Assembly: GCF_005405585.1 (NCBI RefSeq)
Contig: NZ_BJEQ01000017.1
Coordinates: 42,981 to 106,980 of the forward strand
Direction: 5' to 3'
From: Agarivorans sp. Toyoura001
GTDB lineage: Bacteria > Pseudomonadota > Gammaproteobacteria > Enterobacterales > Celerinatantimonadaceae
DNA: 64,000 bases
The translations under genes and the position numbers were made by a program. The notes beneath the pieces are model-generated. The model was given only the letters and a program-made list of their open reading frames with translations. It did no database searches and was not told the DNA's origin. Shown in pieces: positions 54,988-62,690 of the stretch (positions are counted from its first letter, which is position 1; every line of letters begins with the position of its first letter).

Positions 54988-55652
54988 AGAAAAGCTGTAG
55001 CCTCTGTTTCAACAATCTCGCCATGTGCCATTACCAGAACCTTGGGCTGCCAATTGAGAATACTTGCTAGATGATCTCGAGCTTCTGCTTTACCAAACAT
55101 AAAACTCAAACGCCAATCTATCGGCATTTTTCCGTCAGGCGCTAAAATCCCTACCCCTTTGGCAATCAATCGATGACAGCAAGAAAAATGCTCAATACTA
55201 AAATTTTCAACCAAATCAGTAACAATAAGAACAGCTGATTTTTTATGGAAAAAGACACATTCTTGCATTGCAGGTGAGCCGGTGAACAAGGTTTGTTCTA
55301 TGAACTCTTGCCACGGCCAATGCATATTCGCGCTATTAGTTAACGCTCCGTCAAAAACCAAATCTCCGCGTTTGTTTATAACTTGCTCGGTGCCGTAGGT
55401 GCTGGCATTAGGGTAACGGCCCTGCCATTCACCAATAAAAAGGTGATGTAAATCATTCGGGGCAATCAGGTATTTAACAACACCTAGAACACTTAATTGA
55501 CTAGCTAACTGCTCACTAAAACGGATTGGACTATGGAGCCATAGCCCGCCGTCATCAAGCCGAACAACGGTCATTCGCGTGGTGTATGGTAAGGTGAAAA
55601 AAGGAACGGCTTCGCCTTCCATTATCCAAATATCTTCAGCTAGCTTTCTCAT
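54951..55652 (-). CDS. DUF4336 protein (metallo-beta-lactamase-like fold)
   Basis: A 233-aa protein. Segments LAEDIWIMEGEAVPFFTLPY, LWLHSPIRFSEQL, LIAPNDLHHLFIGEW and KVLVMAHGEIVE correspond to DUF4336, a family related to metallo-beta-lactamases. His-containing turns (NDLHHLF and AHGE) could be metal ligands. Its function is unknown. It converges with the desaturase-like gene. Confidence 0.8.
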   Translation of the reverse strand: MRKLAEDIWIMEGEAVPFFTLPYTTRMTVVRLDDGGLWLHSPIRFSEQLASQLSVLGVVKYLIAPNDLHHLFIGEWQGRYPNASTYGTEQVINKRGDLVFDGALTNSANMHWPWQEFIEQTLFTGSPAMQECVFFHKKSAVLIVTDLVENFSIEHFSCCHRLIAKGVGILAPDGKMPIDWRLSFMFGKAEARDHLASILNWQPKVLVMAHGEIVETEATAFLKRSFRWLSKAE

Positions 55653-55739
55653 TCCACTCCCTATCGGTTAAACAATTTAGAGAGAACTCCAATAACCGCT
55701 CGAATATTCTCATGGCAGTAGACGACTTAGTAAGAAACC

Positions 55740-56006
55740 TTACTCCACACCTAGTTCATCACCAACAATTTGATGCTCAACGGGTTTATCAAAACATCGA
55801 GCGGGGTTACCCACAGCAACAGAATTAGCAGGTACATCTTTAACCACTACCGCTCCTGCACCAACAGTTGTATTCTCGCCTATTTGAACACTGCCAAGAA
55901 CAATAGCCCCGGCGGAGAGACGAACATGATTACCAATAGTAGGCAAACCAAAGTCTCTACTTTGGCCTTTTTCTCCAACCATTATCCCATGATGATAACT
56001 AAACTC
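55740..56006 (-). pseudogene. C-terminal remnant of a serine O-acetyltransferase-like gene
   Basis: The frame after a TGA at 56007 gives EFSYHHGIMVGEKGQ, followed by SRDFGLPTIGNHVRLSAGAI and VLGSVQIGENTTVGAGAVVV. The latter are left-handed beta-helix hexapeptide repeats, ending KDVPANSVAVGNPAR. This matches the C-terminal third of CysE/SAT-like acetyltransferases. The N-terminal helical domain is absent, and the upstream DNA is already the GntR terminator. An 80-aa product from the ATG at 55982 is possible but would lack most of the active site. Confidence 0.75.
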
Positions 56007-56044
56007 TCAATTAGTTGGTTCCTTGTTTTTATTAATCAAGCAAC

Positions 56045-56079
56045 AAAAAAGCCTAACTCAAGAATGAGTTAGGCTTTTA
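56045..56079 (-). terminator. Terminator of the gntR gene
   Basis: AAAAAAGCCTAACTCA pairs with TGAGTTAGGCTTTT around an AGAA loop. It is bidirectional in form and sits 20 bp after the regulator stop. Confidence 0.9.
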
Positions 56080-56097
56080 TAAAACGGTAGTTAGATA

Positions 56098-56820
56098 CTA
56101 AGCCGCGTTATGCGATGGTAGGCGGTGATTACTATTGTTTAACAAGGCTAAATTGGCATCGCGTGCTTTATCTGCGTTTCCGGCCATAATCGCATCGTAG
56201 ATAGCCTTATGTTCTTCAATACAGGTGCCGCCATCTTTCGATGAGTGATCGATAAACCCAATAAACATGGTGCGTAATACATTAGCAAATGGAATATAGA
56301 AACTATTCCCAGTTGATAAAAATACCAAACGGTGGAACTCCATATCTACGTCAGTCCAGGATGTTTCTAAATCTGCTCCAGAGGCAACATCAGCCATCTG
56401 TTGAAACACTGCAGAAAGTCCCATACGCTGTTCAGCGCTGGCATTACGTGCGGCTAACGCAGCGGCTTCTGGCTCAATAGCTCGGCGTAACGCTAAGAAA
56501 TCTTGATACGCTAGTTCGGTGTTGTTTAAACCCATCATCCAATCAAGCAATTGGGAGTCTAAGAAATTCCAATACTCGCGGTCACGAACGCGAGTACCAA
56601 TTTTAGGACGAGACTCTAACAAACCTTTTGAGTTAAGCAGCTTGATAGCTTCACGCAAAGCAGTGCGACTCACACCAAACTGTTCACATAAATCAAGCTC
56701 GCCAGGGATAATACTGCCTTGTGGTAGCGCCCCCGATAAAATACCGCGGGCAATTTCGCGGGCCACTTGCAAATGAAGACTGCGTGATGAGCCCTCAATC
56801 TGAGTGAATTCGTTAGACAT
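56098..56820 (-). CDS. GntR regulator, FadR subfamily, probable alginate-regulon repressor
   Basis: 240 aa. The winged-helix domain (about 11-80) has LHLQVAREIARGILSGALPQ and ELDLCEQFGVSRTALREAIK, the GntR recognition helix. The FCD effector domain has DMEFHRLVFLSTGN and EEHKAIYDAIMAGN, with candidate metal-binding Asp/His. FadR-subfamily members bind TNGTNNNACNA, and TTGTATTACAA is repeated at alginate promoters in this window. A related palindrome lies 80 bp upstream of its own start, suggesting autoregulation. The ATG at 56820 has AAGG upstream. Confidence 0.87.
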   Translation of the reverse strand: MSNEFTQIEGSSRSLHLQVAREIARGILSGALPQGSIIPGELDLCEQFGVSRTALREAIKLLNSKGLLESRPKIGTRVRDREYWNFLDSQLLDWMMGLNNTELAYQDFLALRRAIEPEAAALAARNASAEQRMGLSAVFQQMADVASGADLETSWTDVDMEFHRLVFLSTGNSFYIPFANVLRTMFIGFIDHSSKDGGTCIEEHKAIYDAIMAGNADKARDANLALLNNSNHRLPSHNAA

Positions 56821-56899
56821 AGAATAACCTTTTCCAAATTTTGTGTTAGCAATAGCAACCCTGAGAATTGCCATTGCTAACACAAATTAATACACATTT

Positions 56900-56914
56900 A
56901 GTATTACTAATACT
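56900..56914. promoter_or_regulatory. Putative autoregulatory operator of gntR
   Basis: AGTATTACTAATACT is a perfect 15-bp palindrome containing the GTATTA/TAATAC core. It lies 80 bp upstream of the regulator start. Confidence 0.5.
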
Positions 56915-57133
56915 ACAGTAATTATTTTATCTCAGATACATAAAATACTAGCAAATGCAGGCTTGATCGCCTTATTTGTAACACTTAAAGACTAATCAAG
57001 CGACCGTTTACTTTTAAACTGACTTGGGAAATTAGTTACCATAATTCTTTTACTCTTTTAAGTAACAACACCATCCGCGTTCACTTGTTTGCTGCAGTAG
57101 ATGAGCCTCCTACCCACCAAAATGATCCGGTAA

Positions 57134-57313
57134 TTAGCTTACGTAAGCTTCGCTAAGGTTAATGACGTGGTGAGTCAGCGATGCAAAACGCTCGCGTTCC
57201 ATATAGGTAAGAAAGCCAAACTATGGATTTGGAAGATTCAACTGACCAAACGGGGTGTTTGAATAAGTGTTAGAGCCGGAAAGACTATAGCAATCTAGAT
57301 CTAGACACTTTAA
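57134..57313 (-). pseudogene. Coding-like remnant, unidentified
   Basis: One minus-strand frame runs about 60 codons with a single in-frame TAG (57221). Before it are SLSGSNTYSNTPFGQL and NLPNP; after it FGFLTYMERERFASLT and HHVINLSEAYVS, then TAA. The last 28 residues look strongly like the end of a real protein. No start codon or ribosome site fits, and a terminator for the SDR gene lies directly upstream. I could not name the family. It is probably a decayed gene, and chance is not excluded. Confidence 0.35.
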
Positions 57314-57314
57314 A

Positions 57315-57347
57315 AGAAAAAACCACACAGCTAACCATGTGGCTTTT
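57315..57347 (-). terminator. Terminator of the SDR gene
   Basis: A 7-bp stem AGCCACA/TGTGGTT on the minus strand followed by TTTTTTC. It lies about 55 bp beyond the SDR stop. Confidence 0.65.
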
Positions 57348-57401
57348 TGATGATGCAATCAAGAATTTATCTCACCGCTACCAAATACTTATTAGTAGAG
57401 G

Positions 57402-58157
57402 CTAAATACCCAAGGCTTGACCACCGCCAATTTGTACTGTTTCAGCAGTGATAAATGACGCATCTTTACTAACAAGGAAAGAGATCGTTGAAGCCACTTC
57501 TTCTGGTTGACCTAAACGCCCAAGCAAAATGCTGTCCTTCCAAGAGGCAAAGACTTCTGGCTTAGTTTCTTTTATCTGAGCATGGAATGGCGTATCGATA
57601 GTACCTGGTGATACTGCATTAACACGAATACCAGTGGGCGCGAGCTCTTTTGCTAAAGCACGAGTTAAAGTATGAACCGCAGCTTTAGACACACCGTATA
57701 TACCCGCTCCTGGACCACCAGCATTCCACGCAGCATTAGACGTAAAGTTGATAATTGAGGCATTTTCGGCTTTCTTTAAAAATGGAATGGCCGCACGCGA
57801 AACAAAGAACGCACTATCTAAGTTAAGTGCCATAACAAAACGATAGAATTCAGTGGTCATTTCCTCCATTGGACTACGGCCACCTAAACCACCAGCATTG
57901 TTCACCACAACATCAATCTGTCCAAACTTTTCGCCGATTAGATTTACGTTTTTGGTAACAGCGGCATCGTCAGTGACATCAAATCCATAGTATTCAGCTT
58001 TAATACCTGCGTCTTTAAGTTGAGCAACACGCGCTGCGCCTTGTTCGTCTTCGATACCATTAAGTAAAACTGTGTAGCCATCTTGACCCAATCGCTTGGC
58101 GACTTGGAAACCAATACCACCTGTTGCGCCCGTGATTAAAGCAACTTTATTAGACAT
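57402..58157 (-). CDS. SDR oxidoreductase, probable DEH reductase
   Basis: A 251-aa short-chain dehydrogenase. It has the cofactor motif TGATGGIG, NNAGGLGG, catalytic Ser in NFTSNAAWNAGG, and Y-x3-K in YGVSKAAVH. In alginate pathways an SDR reduces DEH (4-deoxy-5-hexoseulose uronate) to KDG. Such a reductase is otherwise missing here, and a perfect alginate-regulon operator lies 77 bp upstream. NADH or NADPH preference is not decided by what is visible. Confidence 0.85.
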   Translation of the reverse strand: MSNKVALITGATGGIGFQVAKRLGQDGYTVLLNGIEDEQGAARVAQLKDAGIKAEYYGFDVTDDAAVTKNVNLIGEKFGQIDVVVNNAGGLGGRSPMEEMTTEFYRFVMALNLDSAFFVSRAAIPFLKKAENASIINFTSNAAWNAGGPGAGIYGVSKAAVHTLTRALAKELAPTGIRVNAVSPGTIDTPFHAQIKETKPEVFASWKDSILLGRLGQPEEVASTISFLVSKDASFITAETVQIGGGQALGI

Positions 58158-58233
58158 ATCTACGCTCTCATTGATTAGTTAATCTAAAATAAATGAATCG
58201 TTTATTAATACAATAAGATTAAACATGTTTTTA

Positions 58234-58244
58234 TTGTATTACAA
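58234..58244 (+). promoter_or_regulatory. Putative GntR operator of the SDR gene
   Basis: TTGTATTACAA, perfect palindrome, between the SDR start and the 3' end of the KdgM gene. It is identical to the copies at 46290 (other strand) and 58969. Confidence 0.65.
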
Positions 58245-58260
58245 ATACTCAGTTCACATT

Positions 58261-58941
58261 TTAGAAGTTATAACGAAGCCCGATACGACTTCTTAGTTCC
58301 CTCTGGCTAGACTGATCAGATACAGATACATCACCAAATTCTAACCAAGGAGTCCAATCACCAATGCTGTAATGAATGGTAAAGTTGTTTTCATAGTTCG
58401 TTCTGTCGTTGTTGTACAACAGGTAATCTGAATTATCAGCGTAGTAGTAGTTACTCTCTAAGCCAAATGCCCATTGCTGATATTTATAACCAATGTTTGC
58501 GGTATAACGATGACGGTATTTTTTAACGTCTTCGCCGGGTTTTACATCAAGGCGATAACGGCCACTAACAGACAAGCCCTTAACCTTCTCGGGTGTATAG
58601 GTTAAACGTAGCTGTGGTTTATAGGTTGTTCCTGAAGTGCCAAATTCAATTGGCATACCAGGTATCAACGCCCATTGGTCGTTTATTTTGTAACGATAGC
58701 CGAGATCGATTTCGGATCCGTTTGATTGTAAATCTTCCATAAATTTGCCCTCTTCTCCCTTAAACTTTAACTCTAAAGCCATAGAGAAATTGTTTTCAAA
58801 GGTGTGGGCCATCTTCACTCGGCTAGCATGTTGTTTAGTGTCACTTTTATACTCGTGACGAAAGTCTACCGACGTTGCCATTGCATTTACGCTCAACAAA
58901 CTTACGCCGCCAATCAACATAACTAGACTGCTAGATTTCAT
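58261..58941 (-). CDS. KdgM-family outer-membrane porin (second copy)
   Basis: A 226-aa beta-barrel. The signal peptide is MKSSSLVMLIGGVSLLSVNAMA and the mature start TSVDFRHEYKSDTKQHASRVKMA is the KdgM first strand. It ends QRELRSRIGLRYNF with the terminal Phe. It is related to the 21489-22244 porin but clearly divergent. It probably imports acidic oligosaccharides from alginate. A perfect operator lies 28 bp upstream of the start. Confidence 0.9.
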   Translation of the reverse strand: MKSSSLVMLIGGVSLLSVNAMATSVDFRHEYKSDTKQHASRVKMAHTFENNFSMALELKFKGEEGKFMEDLQSNGSEIDLGYRYKINDQWALIPGMPIEFGTSGTTYKPQLRLTYTPEKVKGLSVSGRYRLDVKPGEDVKKYRHRYTANIGYKYQQWAFGLESNYYYADNSDYLLYNNDRTNYENNFTIHYSIGDWTPWLEFGDVSVSDQSSQRELRSRIGLRYNF

Positions 58942-58968
58942 TATTTACTCTGTTTAGGATGAAATTAT

Positions 58969-58979
58969 TTGTATTACAA
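58969..58979 (+). promoter_or_regulatory. Putative GntR operator of the KdgM gene
   Basis: TTGTATTACAA, perfect palindrome, immediately upstream of the porin ribosome-site region. It would block initiation when occupied. Confidence 0.65.
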
Positions 58980-59324
58980 TACTATTTGTAATCACTTCCA
59001 AGTAAGAGGTGAATAAAATGTGATCACAATCAAAACGAATCAGTCAAATTGACGGCAACTTTGAAGCTGAGCAGATTTTTAACCCGCAAATAAAAGATTT
59101 CTCGGCACATTTAATTAGCACAACATCAAGAGCATTCTGATGCTAGGTCAGTATAAGGTCTAAAAGAAATCATGCCGTTAAATAGCAAAGAAAAATTGGC
59201 AAAATACAGGAGAGGCTATTCGAGCCCTGGCAGTCAAATGCGAGGAGCTTTGCCACTCAAAGCAAATCTATCGATGAAATAAGCAGTACCCGCTTAGTAA
59301 AACCTAAACTAAAACGTTTTCCAC
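58980..59324. other. Intergenic region between the KdgM and LamG genes
   Basis: About 345 bp. A short palindrome TGTGATCACA lies at 59019-59028. No reading frame is supported. Confidence 0.4.
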
Positions 59325-59357
59325 AAAAAAGCCCCTCACAACTAAGTTGCGAGGAGC
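59325..59357 (-). terminator. Terminator of the LamG lipoprotein gene
   Basis: A 9-bp stem CCTCGCAAC/GTTGTGAGG (one mismatch) with a 3-nt loop, then T6 on the minus strand. Confidence 0.8.
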
Positions 59358-59407
59358 TCTGTTTTATCGCTTAAGCCAAAGAAGCTAACTTAAGCGGTCA
59401 CCATTCA

Positions 59408-61261
59408 TTATTGAGCAACAGTGAAACCAAAAGATTCAGCACGGGCAGCAACCTCTTCAGCTGTTAGTGTTGACAACCAGAACGCTGTATTGTCAATTGC
59501 ACCATCTAGGTTTTTCTGAGAGCTGTTTGAACCACCACCAACATATACTTTGTCACCTTCTTTGGTGTTAGCAACATAGTCAGTAATTTCAGCTGAGTTC
59601 TCAAGCACACCATTTACATAAATGCTTGCTGTTGTACCGTCATAGGTAGCTACAAGATGTTGGTAAGTATCGTCAGTAAGTACCGAAGTAGCTTTAACAC
59701 TAGTAGAACCGGTACTGTTATAGATACGAATCTCTGGAATTAAAGTCCCTTTATTTACAAGTAACTTCCACCCCTTATTGCTATCCGTATTTTCTAACAA
59801 CTGTAGGTCTTGGCCTAGGTCAGCATTAAAACTAGCGCTGGTTGATTTGTACACGATCTCCATTGAGATAACGCCATCAATCGCCGCTAATGGATCCGTA
59901 GTTGAGTCCATAACAGTATAGTGATAACCAAATAAACCAGATGCAGAGGTTTGAGTAATAGATACAGCTGCATCAGCATCTACAGCTCCATCAACCACGG
60001 CTCTAGTGTTATCATCAGCTTTACTCATCTGCAAAACTTTAGCACCTAAAGAAGGAGCAGCGTCTACACTAGCAAAGTTCCATTCAAAGTCTGCGGCTGG
60101 GCCAGCTGGTACATCAGGATCGGTATCACCAAACCCAAAGTCTTTAGCTCGTTCAGCAACTTGCTCTGCTGTTAGTGTCTCTAACCAAAACGCCGTGCTA
60201 TCAATCGCTCCAGCTAAGTTTTTCTGTGAACTGTTTGAGCCGCCACCAACGTATACTTTATCGCCTTCTTTGGTGTTAGCGATGTAATCAGTTACTTCAG
60301 CAGTGCCTTCTAACTTACCATTTACATAAATATTAGCCGTTGTGCCATTATATGTAGCTACAAGGTGCATGTAGGTATCGTCTTCTAACATAGACGTTGC
60401 TTTAATACTGGTTGAACCATCACCGTTGTAAATACGTAGTTCTGGAATCAAGGTGCTCTTATTTACAATAACCTTCCAACCCTTATTGCTATCGGTATTT
60501 TCTAGTAATTGTAAGTCTTGCGACATATCAGCGTTAAAGCTTGCATCATCGGCCTTAAATGTAATCTCCATTGAAATTACACCATCTTCAGCTGCTAATG
60601 GATCTGAAGCGCTGTCCATTACCGTGTAATGGTAACCGTATGAACCAGATGTAGTTGATTGTTCAATTGATACAGCTGAACCATTGTCTACTGCGCCAGT
60701 TACCACTGCACGAGGGTTATCATCAGCTTTACTCATTTGTAAAACTTTATCGCCTTCAGCGGCATCAGCATCTACGGTAGAAAAATCCCACTCATAAGCT
60801 GCAGTTGGCACATCAACACCAGGCGTTGGCTCTTTTTCTGCTTCAGCAATAGCCGCTAAGATAGTTTCATCAGTAACTTCTGCGCCAGAGTCGTTGTAAT
60901 CAACACCTTCCAAGGTATATGTAATTGTTAACGCTCCTGCACTATCAACCACATAAGTACCGTCTACGGTACCGTAAGCAATAGTAGTTTCTGAAACGGT
61001 GTAAGCTTGAGTTGTATAAGTGTATAGATCGTTAGTTTCATCGTAGCTATAAATTTTAAGCACATCATTTTCAAAGTTGTAAATTTGTGCGTATTCAGTT
61101 GATGACGTAGTGATGTTTGAAGTCTCACTGGAGATATTCCAGTCTGTATCTTCAATAGCGTAAGTAGGCTCAGCTGGTGGAACGTACACCTCTGGTGCAT
61201 CGAAACAGCCAAACATAAAAGTAGTGCTCATAGGGATTAGCAGCAGCTTAGACGCTTTCAT
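59408..61261 (-). CDS. Lipoprotein with two LamG-like (concanavalin-fold) domains
   Basis: 617 aa. The signal MKASKLLLIPMSTTFMFGC has a lipobox-like FGC at Cys19, then a Thr/Tyr-rich region (about 30-145). Two highly similar domains of about 220 aa follow (about 156-376 and 391-613). Each has EWxF, KVLQMSKADDN, YGYHYTVMDS, DGVISMEI, DLQLLENTDSNKGWK, HLVATYxGTTAxIYVNG and KVYVGGGSNSSQKNL. This is the LamG_3 jelly-roll, often carbohydrate-binding. An AAGGAGG ribosome site precedes the ATG. An operator-like element is upstream, so it may be a surface alginate-binding protein; function is inferred. Confidence 0.82.
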   Translation of the reverse strand: MKASKLLLIPMSTTFMFGCFDAPEVYVPPAEPTYAIEDTDWNISSETSNITTSSTEYAQIYNFENDVLKIYSYDETNDLYTYTTQAYTVSETTIAYGTVDGTYVVDSAGALTITYTLEGVDYNDSGAEVTDETILAAIAEAEKEPTPGVDVPTAAYEWDFSTVDADAAEGDKVLQMSKADDNPRAVVTGAVDNGSAVSIEQSTTSGSYGYHYTVMDSASDPLAAEDGVISMEITFKADDASFNADMSQDLQLLENTDSNKGWKVIVNKSTLIPELRIYNGDGSTSIKATSMLEDDTYMHLVATYNGTTANIYVNGKLEGTAEVTDYIANTKEGDKVYVGGGSNSSQKNLAGAIDSTAFWLETLTAEQVAERAKDFGFGDTDPDVPAGPAADFEWNFASVDAAPSLGAKVLQMSKADDNTRAVVDGAVDADAAVSITQTSASGLFGYHYTVMDSTTDPLAAIDGVISMEIVYKSTSASFNADLGQDLQLLENTDSNKGWKLLVNKGTLIPEIRIYNSTGSTSVKATSVLTDDTYQHLVATYDGTTASIYVNGVLENSAEITDYVANTKEGDKVYVGGGSNSSQKNLDGAIDNTAFWLSTLTAEEVAARAESFGFTVAQ

Positions 61262-61292
61262 TTAAACCTCCTTGTAGGAATAAATAATATTA

Positions 61293-61303
61293 TTGTAATA
61301 GTT
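61293..61303 (-). promoter_or_regulatory. Degenerate operator upstream of the LamG gene
   Basis: TTGTAATAGTT matches the left half of the regulon palindrome only, 32 bp before the start. It is possibly a secondary site. Confidence 0.35.
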
Positions 61304-61402
61304 AAGGTACTAATGTTTCTGCGTAGCTATTAATTGCTTAGGTGTTTTATTGAAGAATTAACACTATTAGCTTAAGTCGCTACTTCGCCTTCTTATAGTT
61401 AC

Positions 61403-61438
61403 TCACTTAAAAATCGAGTAACCGGATAAAGGTTTCAT
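61403..61438 (-). other. Truncated duplicate start or leader peptide (11 codons)
   Basis: The same 18 bp that surround the LamG start (61256-61273: ribosome site AAGGAGG plus ATG) recur at 61433-61450. From that second ATG the frame reads MKPLSGYSIFK then stop. It may be a leader peptide of the LamG transcript or the 5' stub of a deleted paralogue. Confidence 0.4.
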
Positions 61439-61471
61439 TTAAACCTCCTTAAATCGGTAAAAATGATCATA

Positions 61472-61488
61472 TTGTATTAGTAATACAA
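61472..61488. promoter_or_regulatory. 17-bp perfect palindrome, putative GntR operator
   Basis: TTGTATTAGTAATACAA combines two half sites around a central G. It is 34 bp upstream of the 11-codon frame and about 210 bp upstream of the LamG start, so it probably lies at the true promoter of that transcript. Confidence 0.55.
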
Positions 61489-62321
61489 AACTATAATGTG
61501 GCAAATAAAAGCGATTGTAAAGTGACCTGCCTCGCACTATTACGCTTAAAAAGCCGTCTATTTCTCAAGTTGAGATCTATGCTGTTTTACAGGTAAGTTT
61601 GGTTCGATTTGTCTTTAGCAGATTTGCTTACATGCTTGTTTCCACCCTTCCTTTAGTAGTAAATCCGTCAATAATGGTTGAGCGCCTAGGAAGGAGACAT
61701 GTTGCTCTATAAGTGGGGACGTGATTCTTTTCACTATGAATAATAAAGACAATATCTATTGGGAGTCGCTTAGTACAAGCTCTTTAGTCAAAGGTACTCA
61801 TCAATACTTAACCAAGTTTCAATTTACAATAGGGTAAGTAAAGGCATCGTTTAGAAAGAGTAATATAATGGCGTGACAACTATAACTAACCCTAAAGCAA
61901 AAACTATCTGGTACTACTTACATTTCGTTAGCCACATCATGACCACAAACAAAGATCTTCATGGCGCCTCACACCACTAGTAATACAAATAACCGTCGTT
62001 TTCAGATTTTCCTAAGCTCACATTCGCACGTTTATTAACGTTAACATTCCCTTACTGATTTTTGCTTAAGCCGCCGATCATTGTCACCAAACAAGGAGAT
62101 TCTTTGGCTTGAAAAGTCAAAACCCGATCATTCTCACAGACACGCGCTCAATTATTGAGCTTTAATTGTATTACTATTAAGTTTTAGCAAGATTTAATGG
62201 TATACATAGCAATAAAGAACCAACAATAAAAACTAAAAAATATCGACATTAAGACTTTCGTTAAATTGTTGTCGGAAACGAATCTCTTAATAATTAAACG
62301 CGATTTTAAAAGGACAACGTC
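61489..62321. other. Long non-coding region with scattered operator-like sites
   Basis: About 830 bp with no long frame. It holds TTGTATTACTA on the minus strand at 61978-61988 and the same 11-mer on the plus strand at 62166-62176. A 14-codon frame (61699-61743) after AAGGAG reads MLLYKWGRDSFHYE. Confidence 0.45.
62166..62176 (+). promoter_or_regulatory. Operator-like site upstream of a small membrane protein
   Basis: TTGTATTACTA matches nine of eleven positions of the regulon palindrome and lies 156 bp before the 28-aa frame. An inverted identical copy is at 61978-61988. Confidence 0.4.
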
Positions 62322-62408
62322 ATGATATTTATAGGGATATTCCTAGCATTGGTTGCCTCTTACTTAGTGCTAATAGATATTGCACAAGTTATTAAGAGCC
62401 ATCACTAA
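62322..62408 (+). CDS. 28-aa single-pass membrane protein
   Basis: MIFIGIFLALVASYLVLIDI then AQVIKSHH: one membrane helix and a short basic tail. AAAAGGACAACGTC gives a good ribosome site before the ATG. It is too short for family assignment. It resembles many small regulatory membrane proteins in form only. Confidence 0.5.
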   Translation: MIFIGIFLALVASYLVLIDIAQVIKSHH

Positions 62409-62690
62409 ATACATTAAGAAAAGATATGAATAAGACTAAGCCTCTAGCCGCTGTAGTTTGCCGGCTAGAACTCTTACTTCATCTCAGTGTTAGCCCTTAC
62501 TAGCCGCTCAACACAATCTTCAACCCCAAGCTTAACGATAAACTCAATCTGTTAGAAAGTAGTGAAGGTTTCTGGCAAAGCTCTAAAAGAAGCAAACGTT
62601 AGCTTAAGCTAGCCATTTGCTTTAGAAAAACCCACCAAAATTATGGTAATTAATGCATACTAAACATAGACATAATTACCTAAGCTAGCG

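Noticed and set aside
55770..56072. 100-codon plus-strand frame opposite the acetyltransferase remnant
   Set aside because: The other strand contains recognisable hexapeptide repeats; this frame is their shadow and runs into a terminator.
59019..59028. TGTGATCACA as a CRP site
   Set aside because: The two half sites abut without the required six-base spacer and no gene starts nearby in a suitable position.
61699..61743. 14-codon frame after AAGGAG
   Set aside because: The ribosome site is only two bases from the ATG and the peptide has no recognisable feature, so it is mentioned only as part of the intergenic region.
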